In this document: in pieces, positions 36,255 to 46,626 of the stretch | Layout of the letters: each line of letters opens with the position of its first letter | Numbering within the stretch: the stretch's first letter is position 1 | Assembly (NCBI GenBank): GCA_024364735.1 | Contig: JAGFNQ010001197.1 | Location: forward strand, 705,988-769,987 | DNA from: Boesenbergia rotunda | Taxonomy: Eukaryota; Streptophyta; Magnoliopsida; Zingiberales; Zingiberaceae | Length of the DNA stretch: 64,000 nt | Direction of reading: 5' to 3' | Notes under the pieces: generated by a model | The model's input: only the letters and a program-made list of their open reading frames with translations | Database searches by the model: none | What the model was told of the DNA's origin: nothing | Translations under genes and position numbers: made by a program

Positions 36255-36590
36255 AAGGAGGGCGCCCTCAGCAGGGAGGGCGCCCCCATCAGCCAGGGCG
36301 CCCTCAACAGCCAGGGCGCCCTGAGCAAAGAAGAAAAACAGGAGTTAAGTGAAGCAGGCAGAACAGGTGTCAAGCGGGGCGCCCTGAGCGTCCGGGGCGC
36401 CTTGGTTCAAAACTGTACTTGCAGTTTCGAACCCAAAACATAGATAAGACATCATGAGGGCGCCCTGAGCGTCCGAGGCGCCCTGGTCAATGATCTTATC
36501 ACCTGCGGCGAGGTAGGCGCAAAGATAAGCTTTGACCGAGTCTTCCGGGGCGCCCCCAGCGTCCAGGGCGCCCCCAGGAGGCCTATATAA
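36255..36590 (+). promoter_or_regulatory. GGGCGCCC palindrome array and TATA box, element B 5' LTR
   Basis: About ten GGCGCC-centred palindromes spaced mostly 17-40 bp apart lead into the TATA box at 36584-36590. The same arrangement is at 42128-42461 in the 3' LTR and, in mirror orientation, in LTR C. Confidence 0.7.
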
Positions 36591-37086
36591 GGGGCTTCGA
36601 CCCCTCTGCTTCAGACAGGACTTCTAAGTACTGTTCTGATCATTCCGACCGACGACAACGCGCTAAAAACGAGGCTCTACGACCGGGAGGCTCCAAGAGG
36701 AGGTGCGCGGCACTTCGGAGGTCCAGATTGGCCGAGCTTCATCCTTGTCTTGTTGGTTTGCATTTTGTTAATTACCGTACTTAATTTTTCTATATTATTG
36801 CGTGTAATTGTACACTGTAAGACGGGTTTTCTCCGCCTCCGGAAATTCTGGAAAGGAGACCAATAGTGGACTCACGCCGAGTACATAGGCCTTGGACGTA
36901 CTGACCCTGGGGGGTTGGGAACCAAGTAAATAATCCCGCTGTGTCACTGTATTATTGTTTTCTTCGTTCTGTGTGTTTTCCGCTGCTACTAACTCTGAAT
37001 CTAGAACGAAGATCCGAAAGTTTCTCCGAAAGATTTTAACGGTCGATATTCACCCCCCCCTCTATCGACGGCACCGGTCCTACAAT

Positions 37087-37099
37087 TGGTATCAGAGCC
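37087..37099 (+). other. Primer-binding site of element B (initiator-Met tRNA)
   Basis: TGGTATCAGAGCC two bases after the LTR end; the standard plant Copia primer site. Confidence 0.9.
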
Positions 37100-37189
37100 G
37101 AGCCGCTCTTCACCGGACTAACCGCCGACGGAGCAACGACGCCAGGAGTTGAGGGGGAGCCTAGGGGTGAATCAGGTACATTTTTTTTA

Positions 37190-38266
37190 ATGTCTAATTT
37201 TAAATTTCATATTATTTGTTTCACTTGCAGGGAGAGAGGGCACTACAAAAATCAGTGCCCTACTCGTAAGAATCGTTCGTCACCGGCGGCGAAGGAGGTA
37301 CCAGCGCCAGGAAACCGGAGGGACAAAAGTCACGTACAATGCTTCAAATGCAACAAATACGGACATTACAAAAATAAGTGTCCGGCGAAGGTACGTAAGA
37401 TTTACGTTCCAAAAGTTTTACAATTTCCTGCACTGTCTTTAGATAATTCAGTTAATTTTTCTGATAAATTAAATTTACTGGATGGTAGATTAAATATTTT
37501 GCATGAAAGATTAGAAAATAAGGATATGATTAAGATATCCAAAATTAACTATTTAATTATTAATATCAATTCAATAATTGCTAAAATTAACTCTGATAAT
37601 TTATCTGATAAAATTAATCCTGATAATTTATCTGATAAAATTAATCATGATAATTTATCTGATAAAATTAATCGTGATAATTTATCTGATAAAATTAATC
37701 GTGATAATTTATCTGATAAAATTAATTATGATAATCTTAATTCAGACAAAATTAATCCTAAGGATAATTCGGAATTCAAATTTGAAAATCCTAAGGATAA
37801 ATCCGAATTCAAATTTGAATATCTTAAGGATAATTCAGAAAGTAATTCTGAAAATCTCAAGATTAATTCAGAAATTAATTCTGAAAATCTTAAAGATAAT
37901 CTAGAGATTATTGTTGAAAATATTGAAAATATATCTAAGGATAATTTTGAAGATAAAATTCTCCTAGAAAAAAATTTAATTATAGATAATATTAAAGATT
38001 ATTACAAAACATTATTTAGTGGCCCAAATTACTCCACCTACTGTGAGAATATTGAAAAATCTAATCTTGAGGAGGAGATAGAATTTTCTAAGATAAAGGC
38101 CATAATCAATAAAAATTACAAAAATTCAAATAAATCAAAATTATTAGAAAAACTTGAAAAGAAAGATAAAGATGAAGAAGAAATTTTTGAAATAATGAAA
38201 ATGATGAATTTAAACCCACAATTATTAATTAATCATTATAACCTTAAAAAAAAAATTTCAGATTAG
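37190..38266 (+). CDS. Zinc-knuckle-only ORF of element B (gag NC-like, 358 aa)
   Basis: An open frame with no stop over 358 codons, starting 90 bp after the primer site. It opens with two CCHC zinc knuckles of the retroviral/Copia nucleocapsid type, CFTCRERGHYKNQC (C10, C13, H18, C23) and CFKCNKYGHYKNKC (C51, C54, H59, C64), in a basic linker. It then turns highly charged and Asn/Lys/Ile-rich. Residues about 134-185 are five or six copies of DNLSDKIN plus one variable residue, and the rest is KDNSEF/ENLK-type low-complexity sequence likely to form coiled coil. The usual gag capsid region is absent and no protease or polymerase follows. It may bind element RNA for packaging in a helper's particles. 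That role is inference. A chance ORF is unlikely given the perfect knuckles and the uninterrupted frame in AT-rich DNA. Confidence 0.7.
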   Translation: MSNFKFHIICFTCRERGHYKNQCPTRKNRSSPAAKEVPAPGNRRDKSHVQCFKCNKYGHYKNKCPAKVRKIYVPKVLQFPALSLDNSVNFSDKLNLLDGRLNILHERLENKDMIKISKINYLIININSIIAKINSDNLSDKINPDNLSDKINHDNLSDKINRDNLSDKINRDNLSDKINYDNLNSDKINPKDNSEFKFENPKDKSEFKFEYLKDNSESNSENLKINSEINSENLKDNLEIIVENIENISKDNFEDKILLEKNLIIDNIKDYYKTLFSGPNYSTYCENIEKSNLEEEIEFSKIKAIINKNYKNSNKSKLLEKLEKKDKDEEEIFEIMKMMNLNPQLLINHYNLKKKISD

Positions 38267-38970
38267 ATTAAATTAAATCCTAATTCGAAATTAAAATAAA
38301 TTAAATCCTAATTTGAAATTAAATTAATTTCAAATTAAATCTTAATTAATTTCAAATTAAATCTTAATTAATTTCAAATTAAATCTTAATTAAATTCAAA
38401 TTAAATATTAATTAATTTCGAATTAAATCTTAATTAATTTAAATTAAATTCAAATTAAATCTTAATTAAATCAAAATTAAATCCAAATTAAATTCAAATT
38501 AAATTCAAATTAAATCCAAATTAAATTCAAATTAAATTAATTAAAATTCAAAATAAATTCTAATTAAATTCAAATTAAATCTTAATTAAATCCTAAATTA
38601 AATTCAAATTAAATCTTAATTAAATTCTAATTAAATTCAAATTAAATCTTAATTCAATCCTAATTAAAGTCAAATTAAATCTTAATTAAATCCTAATTAA
38701 ATTCAAATTAATTAATTAATTATTAATAATTTAAATAATTCAAATTAATTAATTCTTAATAATTCAAATTCAAATTAATTAATTCTTAATAATTCTAGTT
38801 TAATTCAATTAAATTTGAATTAATTCAAATAATTTAATTAAAATTCAATTAAATTCGAATTAATTCAAATAATTTAAGTAAAATTCAATTAAATTCAAAT
38901 TAATTCAAATAAACTTAATTAATTCAATTTACTCCAATTAAAATTTGACTTTAAATTCAAACATCAATTA
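38267..38970 (+). repeat. AT-rich AAATTAAATC micro-repeats in element B
   Basis: Directly after the ORF stop, about 700 bp of TTAAATTCAAATTAAATC-like repeats with a loose ~20-bp period. It is non-coding. Confidence 0.8.
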
Positions 38971-41387
38971 ATTCTCAATAAAATCCAATTAAAACTTAAA
39001 TAACATAAACTCGAACTAAAACTAAAACCTTACCCAAACCGTAACAATTAAAATTAATAAAATTAAATATGTCAAAGTGGGTTGACATATTCGCCGGTTC
39101 ACACGACATGTATCAAATCGGGAATTTGATACATTTTAGAAACTTAAATAAAATTATCTGACTTGTTTGACTCATGCACAACTGCCATGACATGCATTTG
39201 CTATTCTTTTAAAATATATGACATGTCATGCATATTTAAATTTTATGCATATATTAGAACGGCTATAGAAAAAGAATAATTGAAACTTGATCAACCTAGT
39301 ATTGGGTGGCGGTGAGATGATAGTACGTTAGGGAAGCCAATTCTAATAAGATCAAGTTCACTTGGTCTCTTTAGACTGGTGAAACTAGCCGAAGCTACCG
39401 ATCCAAAACCTAAACTAGTTAGACCAGAACTTTTTCAAAGATTAATTTTGAAAATGAAACTTCATTAAACGGCTTTGTCAAGGAAAGGGTGGATGATCCC
39501 ATAAGGCTACGGCCAAAGAAGGCCTAGTGCCTCGCCAAGACCTGGAAGCCAATTTTTGAATTTCAAATTCAAATTATTCTTTGTTAAATTCAAATCTAAC
39601 ACAAGCTTCAATTAATTCTTAGAATTAATAAATTAAGAAAAATAAATCAAGCATTTCACAATACACCTATAAGGCAACCATGCTTGTTGTATTGGCACAT
39701 CTAAAATGGGTGAGATGTTAAGGACTAATGAATTGAAAAATATTTTTCAAAATTGTTTCTCAAAATTATTAGAATATTTTCATAAAAATATATTTTCAAA
39801 ATAGTGCTTCAACATAATAATGTTTTTATGGAATTCATGCTTGTCTGATTGATTATATATATATTATACATTTTTTTTCAAAAATATATCTTTTCAAAAA
39901 TTTGTTTAACTCACTCAATTAGACACAAGCCTCTTAGGACAACACTAAAGTTCCTTAAGGCACTTAGATAGAGTCAAACGGTATCGGGTACAGGGGGAGT
40001 ACTTTTCATTTTTTTTTTCCCTCAAAAATTTGCACTTTAAAAATTACTATTATTTGAAAATACTTTTCGAAAATTGAGCTTTAAATCGTTATCACGTGTG
40101 TTTTTCGAAAAAAAAGGGGGGTTTATGTTATAAAATTTACCTGTCTTGTTTGAGTTTGATAAACCCTAAAGACACAGAGGAAAGTCCACTTCATAATCTA
40201 CAAGGACTCCTATGACGTGTCAGACTTAGGGGGAGTCTAAATCAAACTTCTGAAAAAGTTTCTTTTAATTAATTGTTTTGAAATTATTAGAAAATTCCTT
40301 TGATTTGAATCAAACCTTAAGACTCAGAGGAAGAGTACTTGTGGTCAACAAGCTTCCCAGGACTGGGTCAAGTTTAGGGGGAGGTCAAATTAAAAGAATT
40401 ATTCAATATTTCAAATGTTTTCAAGCGCGGTATTTTCAAATCCTGTTGAAAACATAAATATTCTTTTAAAAATACTATCAATTTTTTTTAAATAAAAAAT
40501 TATATACTATTATTCTCAAAAAGTCATCTGGTTTTGATCTGAAATAATATCTTGAGTTTGAAAAATCCTCCAGGACACTTAGGAAAATGTCCTTGTAGTC
40601 AACAAGGTTTCCTATGATTGTGTCAGACTGGAAGATAAACCAAATCAAGTATTATGACCTTAAATTTTTTACATCTTTCAAAATTAAATTACATCCTATT
40701 ATTCTGTGACTTATGAAATTTTTGAAATAATATTTACTTGGGTTGGAAAATTTCCAGGACACTTAGGAAATGTCCTTGTAGTCAACAAGGGTTCTCAGGA
40801 TAGTGTCAGACTGGAAAATTAACCAAATGAAATCAAATATTATGTTTTCAAAAGTACTTATGTCTTTCAAAGCCAAATATTCTTTCAAAAGTACTATCAT
40901 TTTTTTCAAAATTCTACTAATATTTACTTGACCTTGAAAAATATTATGTTTCATAAAACACTTATTTTCGAAAAACAGTTAGTATTTGCAAAATAGGCAT
41001 AACATTTATATTTTCTTAAATAACATTCTTTCAAAAGTTATGTATTTTCCAAAAGTACTTAATTATTCAAAAATTCAATATATTTTCAAAGGTACTTATA
41101 TTTTCAAAAATTACATAATTTTTTGCAATATATTGCGTTCAAAAATTTTGCACTAAGTATTTTCAAAAAGAACCAAAGTTTTTAATGTTGGTGCAAGTAT
41201 TTTATTTTTGATGTATGACAAAGGAGGAGAGATGTGTGCATAAGTTAGAAAAATTTTTACCCGAAGATCAAAAATGTAGTTTCAAAACCTATATCAGTTT
41301 TTTTTCATTTTTACCCCAAGGACAGTAAGTTAGCCCCTTTAAACCAATATAACTTAAGTTATTGTCAAACATCAAAAAGGGGGAGAT
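38971..41387 (+). other. Element B 3' internal region, no ORF, diverged direct repeats
   Basis: No coding frame. Four or five diverged blocks with GGACACTTAGGAAA, TGTAGTCAACAAGG and GTGTCAGACTGG-like words recur near 39935, 40178, 40325, 40569 and 40757. Several are followed by AGGGGGAG purine runs that resemble polypurine tracts. The region ends in the true polypurine tract at 41376-41386. Confidence 0.65.
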
Positions 41388-42954
41388 TGTTGGTGCAAGT
41401 TGCATCAATGGTATTCCTCTTTAAGTGTTTTAATGTTTGACAATACACTTAAGTCAGTGATATATTGAACAGACAAAGGGGAGTAAGAGAGAAGTGACCT
41501 AAGCTGAAGAAAAGTCCTAGTTAATCTAGGCATCGAAACCCTAAGACCTAACGAAGGGCTGTTAGGCACCTAGCGAAGGGCTGCTAGGTATCGTAACCCA
41601 AAGACCTAGCGAAGGGCTGCTAGGCACCTAGCGAAGGGCTGCTAGGTATCATAACCTAAAGACCTAGCGACGGGCTGCTAGGCACCTAGCGAAGGGCAGC
41701 TAGGTATCGTAACCTAAGACCTAGCGAAGGGCTGCTAGGCACCTAGCGAAGGGCTGCTAGGGAATGAAGACCTGGCGAAGGATTGCTAGGTAATGAGTCT
41801 TGGTCCAAGGGACTGAGCAACTTAGCTGAGCGATGACTAAGGACAGGAGTAGAGACGGGTCGGGGTACGGGCGTCTCGAGATCCGGAGTAATCGAAGGTT
41901 AAGCAAAAGTCCATCCGAAGGACTGGGTGGCAACCATCTCCTGAAAGGAGTAGGTGAAGGGCGAGTTCTCGGGGAGAGGAACTCGTGCCGGTTCAACCTA
42001 GGGTTTCGTGCAAATCCGAAGTCCGAACCAAGTCCCTAAGGCTAACATTAAGGTATCTATGCTTTGTGTTTGTGTATCTTGCAGGTAACAAGAACCGGAG
42101 ACAAAGCAACCAGTTTGCAGGCTTTAAGGAGGGCGCCCTCAGCAGGGAGGGCGCCCCCATCAGCCAGGGCGCCCTCAACAGCCAGGGCGCCCTGAGCAAA
42201 GAAGAAAAATAGGAGTTAAGTGAAGCAGGCAGAATAGGTGTCAAGCGGGGCGCCCTGAGCGTCCGGGGCGCCTTGGTTCAAAACTGTACTTGCAGTTTCG
42301 AACCCAAAACACAGATAAGACATCATGAGGGCGCCCTGAGCGTCCGAGGCGCCCTGGTCAATGATCTTATCACCTGCAGCGAGGTAGGCGCAAAGATAAG
42401 CTTTGACCGAGTCTTCCGGGGCGCCCCCAGCGTCCAGGGCGCCCCCAGGAGGCCTATATAAGGGGCTTCGACCCCTCTGCTTCAGACAGGACTTCCAAGT
42501 ACTGTTCTGATCATTCCGACCGACGACAACGCGCTAGAAACGAGGCTCTACGACCGGGAGGCTCCAGGAGGAGGTGCGCGGCACTTCGGAGGTCCAGATT
42601 GGCCGAGCTTCATCCTTGTCTTGTTGGTTTGCATTTTGTTAATTACCGTACTTAATTTTTCTATATTATTGCGTGTAATTGTACACTGTAAGACGGGTTT
42701 TCTCCGCCTCCGAAAATTTCGGAAAGGAGACCAATAGTGGACTCACGCCGAGTACATAGGCCTTGGACGTACTGACCCTGGGGGGTTGGGAACCAAGTAA
42801 ATAATCCCGTTGTGTCACTGTATTATTGTTTTCTTCGTTCTGTGTGTTTTCCGCTGCTACTAACTCTGAATCTAGAACGAAGATCCGAAAGTTTCTCCGA
42901 AAGATTTTAACGGTCGATATTCACCCCCCCTCTATCGACGGCACCGGTCCTACA
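41388..42954 (+). repeat. 3' LTR of element B
   Basis: 1,567 bp, TGTTGGTGCAAG...GGTCCTACA, about 99% identical to the 5' LTR outside the LTR C insertion; four full 58-bp repeats instead of five. Confidence 0.95.
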
Positions 42955-42959
42955 GTATT

Positions 42960-45697
42960 GACACAAACTTCACAACAGGGGAAAATGTCTCTTCAAAATC
43001 AATACCCTCCATTTGAGTATATCCTTTTGCAACCAGACGAGCTTTGTATCTATTAATCGATCCATCTGTCTTCCTCTTGATTTTGAGAATCCACTTATTC
43101 CCAATAGCCCTTCGGCCCGGAGGGAGATCGACTAAATCCCAAACTTGATTCTTTCCCATAGACTCCATTTCTTCATCCATTGCAATTCTCCATTTTTCTC
43201 TAACTGAGCATCTCAATGCTTCATCAACTTTTCGAGGTTCCTCATCGTCAATAGGGAGAATCATTAATGCCTCATTCTCAATTTCAAACCTTCTTTTAAG
43301 AATAATCTTGCGATTACTCCTCCGCAGGTCTGACTGTTGAGAAACTGAAACTGATTCATTCATTGGCAAATCACTCCCACTGGGTAAACTAGATTCAGGG
43401 TTCTCCTGTGATTCCTGATTTGTTGATAAAGGAACAATATCCTCCTCCTCTATAGCAAATAGAGGAATCGATTTATCAACTTCACCTCTTGTTGGGAACT
43501 CAGTTTCGAGAAAAATCGCATCTCTAGACTCAATTTCAGAGATGGTTCCATCTTGCTGCTCACCAATAAAAACATAACACTTAGAAGTATCAGAATACCT
43601 TATAAAGATACACTTTTTACCCCTTGGTCCTAGTTTTCCATATTTGTGAGTCTTATCATGAACGTAGGCAGCTGACCCCCAAGGTCTCAGATTACTCAAT
43701 TCTGTTTTTCTGCCTGTCCAACGTTCATATGGTGTAGATGGAATAGACTTAAAAGACACTCGGTTAAGTATATAGGTAGCAGCTAATAATGCATCTCCCC
43801 AATAAAAAATAGGTAAATTAGCTTGAGCCATCATAGACCTAACCATATCTAGAGGAGTTCTATTTCTTCTTTCAGCAACCCCATTTTGCTGTGGAGTTCC
43901 AGGGATCGTTAGCTATCTAATAATCCCTTTTTCGTAACATATTGTCTTAAACTGATCAGACAAATATTCACCTCCACGGTCAGTGCGTAAGGTTTTAACC
44001 TTACGATCCAATTGATTCTTAACTTCGTTCAAATAACGTTTGAAGCAATCTAATACTTCATATTTATGAGAAATCAAATACACATGACCGAAACGTGTGA
44101 AGTCATCAATAAATGTAACGAAATAGGAACCTCCATATCTAGCCTTCACATTCATTGGACCACATACATCCGAATGAATTAATTGCAATGGTGAATCAGC
44201 TCTAATGGCCTTACCAAATGGTTTCCTTGTTGCTTTTCCAGCAAGACAATGCTCACATATGGACAGGTTAATCTTAGCATGAGTGCCCAATAGACCCTCC
44301 TTAGCTAATCTATTCATCCGTTCTTGTCCAATATGTCCTAGTCTAGCATGCCAAACTTCCTCATTAATATTAGCATCACTAGTAAGAGCAATGTTTGAAA
44401 AACAACTATTAATTCCATAATTAATATCTTGTTCTACATCAAGAACCATGAAACCATTCATTACATAACCACATCCAATTAACACAGAGTTAATACGAAG
44501 TTCCACACAACGACTGAAAAAATTTATGCAATAGCCCAAATCAAGAAGACTAGTTACAGAAACTAGATTCCGTCGAATCTCAGGAGCATATTGGACATCA
44601 TGTAGAAACAAGGTATGCCCACCACGAAGGTTGAGTTTGCAAGTGCCAATACCTTTAACTTCAACTCTTGTATTGTTTCACACATATATCCACTTATTGC
44701 CAGCTGGTACTCGACGGTACTCCACGTATGTAGCTCGATCATTAGCTACATGATTCGTTGCTCCTGAATCTATAATCCACAAAGGATAAGAATCAGCTAA
44801 CAACACTGAACTAGCAACATAATGCTCGTGAATAGAAAATGAATATGGATCTACCTTTTTCGGCTCAGTACATTCCCGAGCAAAGTGGCCTTTCTTGCCA
44901 CAGTTATAGCAAGTCAATTTGCTCTTAGGTTTCTGTCCATACTTTTTTCCTTTAACATTCTTCTTGATTGGGCCTTGCCTAGCAGCAGCAGCTTCTTTCC
45001 CTTTTCCCTTTCCTTTTCCTTTCTTGAACCATCTTTTCTTATTCTTGGGTCCAGAGCCTTCAACTACAAAAGCTTATCCAGAAATCCTTGCGGATTCTAT
45101 TCGCTCCGCCTCCAATTCAACATGGCGTGAGACATCAATGAAAGTCTTTATACTTTCACTATGTGTAAGGTTCTGTTTCATTGATTCCCAAGAATCAGGA
45201 AGGGAACGAATAACTGCTTGAACCTGTTGTTCATCAGTCAACTCATGACCAGCAGTTTTCAGTTCTCGAATCATATTCCTCATTTCCCTAAGATGTTGGG
45301 TCATGGAGATATTCGGGCGTTTCTTACAGCTGTCAAACTTGATTGTCAGCTGACGAAGCTTGCTTAAGCTAACTCCACTGTATTTATTTCTCAGGGCAAC
45401 CCAGACAGCATGAGTTGATGGTAATGGCTCATACTCATACACCAGATCATCTACCATTGAACTAATCAAAATACCCTTAGCAGTGAAGTCCTTTTTCTTC
45501 CATGCCTTATAGGCATCAAAATCACGTCTATGCTGGGCTGTATAACCATCTGCAGGTTCTACCATAAATTGATTAACAGCTTCTAGAACTTCTTGTTCCT
45601 CTAGTACATACTGTATCTTAAGGTGTCATATTTTGTAGTTGTCCCCATTTAATTTTTCTCCTTTGTTGAGTTCAGCTATTATGTTCTTCGTTGCCAT
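42960..45697 (-). pseudogene. Copia A gag-pol, 5' part (gag, protease, integrase, RT N-terminal)
   Basis: Minus strand, start ATG at 45697 (MATKNIIAELNKGEKLNGDN, typical of Copia gag). Gag continues to about 44925, with the zinc knuckle CYNCGKKGHFAREC near 44912-44870. Protease has the active site WIIDSGATNHVAN. Next are GAG-pre-integrase (WHARLGH, CEHCLAGK), the integrase core (LQLIHSDVCGPM, RTDRGGEYLS, PQQNGVAERRNRT), its C-terminal GKK box, and RT up to EETFSPVVKFVSI, where element B interrupts. In-frame stops lie at about 45637 (after NYKI), 45074 (after RISG), 44677 (after WIYV) and 43917 (after GIIR). Most fall where the family has Trp or Gln. No frameshift is needed. Confidence 0.92.
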
Positions 45698-46059
45698 GAT
45701 CTAACATAAATAAACACATTATTTAGTTATTCAGTGTAACTCATATGCGTGTAATCAATAACTAATTCATTGTAAATTAGAGTTGGTTTACAGAATCAAG
45801 TGGAAACTATGTTCCCACTCATCCTCTGTATATCCAATTTAATAGACATTGATTAGTTATTTTACATACACCCCATCATATGAACTAATCATAAATGAAT
45901 TTATTATTCAAATGAAATGAACTAATCATTAAGAAGTTCTGTTAACGCATAACATAACCTTTTGAAAAACTGTTCGTACAAAACGACAGTTACTACTACA
46001 TGGCTAAAAAAAACTGAGCAAATACTATTTGTACATAACAACAGTAACTAAGACAAACT
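45698..46059 (-). other. Copia A spacer between accessory ORF and gag
   Basis: About 360 bp, AT-rich, no ORF. It separates the accessory frame from the gag start. Confidence 0.5.
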
Positions 46060-46626
46060 CTAATAAACTAGATAAGTTAGTACTACTCCCACTAGGACAA
46101 AGACTAGCGCGATGGTAAATACTATCCCTTTCATCCCAGACTTGATGAGAGGTAGTTTAATTTCAGGATCCTCCACCGATTCTATAGGATCCTCCTCGAA
46201 TTCTTCAATTGGATCCATCTCTGGATCTTCTTCGAATTCTTCAAGATTCTCCTCGATTTCTAGAATTGGATCCATTTCTGGATCCTCTTATAGTTCGTCC
46301 TCCGAGTCTTCCAGATCTTCTTTTGAAAAATTTAGGCGAAGTAGTTCTCTACACAGCTCGGTATATGAGATACGCCCCTCAAAGCATCCCTAGATACATC
46401 TTGCGGCTGTTCCACCACGCCTCGACAATGAACGAATCAATGCCCCGATCCGGTAGTTATCTAGGACTGGGAACTCTTCCTGTTCGAGTTTCCAAAATAG
46501 ACGATCAAGCCTTCCCATATGCCCTTGGATGCCTAGATGTGGGAGGTAGTCAATCTCCTCTATCTGTTCCCTCAACTGATTCGATCGCACATCTCGACGA
46601 GTCATTGTGGTAATAATTCTCGGCAT
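46060..46626 (-). pseudogene. Accessory ORF in the Copia A leader (acidic, C-terminal membrane span), two stops
   Basis: One minus-strand frame of 188 codons runs from ATG at 46626 to the TAG/TAA-type stop at 46060, broken by TAG (46390-46392) and TAA (46288-46290). The N-terminal part is basic then amphipathic (MPRIITTMTRRDVRSNQLRE, later LFWKLEQEEFPVL). The middle is very acidic, with EDPEMDP and EEFEEDP repeats, and the last ~22 residues form a clear hydrophobic helix (GIVFTIALVFVLVGVVLTYL). That is a tail-anchored layout. It precedes gag on the genomic RNA, unlike env-like frames of SIRE, which follow pol. I do not recognise the family. A frame of this order with a membrane helix at the end is unlikely by chance, but only other copies could show whether it is conserved. 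Confidence 0.5.

Larger units (their letters stand above)
34099..37084 (+). repeat. 5' LTR of element B (with LTR C inside)
   Basis: 2,986 bp in all, about 1,626 bp without LTR C and its duplicated AAAGC. It has five-plus 58-bp repeats (34250-34570), a GGGCGCCC array (36255-36575) and a TATA box TATATAA (36584-36590). Confidence 0.93.
34099..42954 (+). mobile_element. Element B: recent non-autonomous LTR retrotransposon, plus strand
   Basis: 8.86 kb flanked by a perfect GTATT duplication (34094-34098, 42955-42959). LTRs are 34099-37084 and 41388-42954, TGTTGGTGCAAG...CCTACA. The 5' LTR is longer only because it holds LTR C (1,355 bp plus its duplication) and one extra 58-bp tandem unit. Otherwise the two differ by roughly 15 substitutions in ~1,567 bp (~1%), making this the youngest large insertion here. 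The primer site TGGTATCAGAGCC (37087-37099) follows the 5' LTR, and AAAGGGGGAGA precedes the 3' LTR. The 4.3-kb interior has one ORF (zinc knuckles) and no protease, integrase or RT, so it must use enzymes of a relative such as a SIRE/Maximus-type Copia. Confidence 0.93.

Noticed and set aside
35286..36443. Proline/Ala-Gly-rich ORFs across LTR C and LTR B
   Set aside because: They are translations of the GGGCGCCC arrays and cross an insertion boundary.
36255..36580. CRISPR-like repeat array
   Set aside because: Irregular spacing and palindromic cores in an LTR of a plant genome; no cas genes.
37578..37904. 108-codon Ile/Leu-rich ORF
   Set aside because: An alternative frame of the 27-bp repeats inside the zinc-knuckle ORF.
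46112..46613. Plus-strand ORFs opposite the accessory ORF
   Set aside because: Ser-rich complement of the acidic repeats; the minus frame agrees with the element's coding strand and has a membrane helix.
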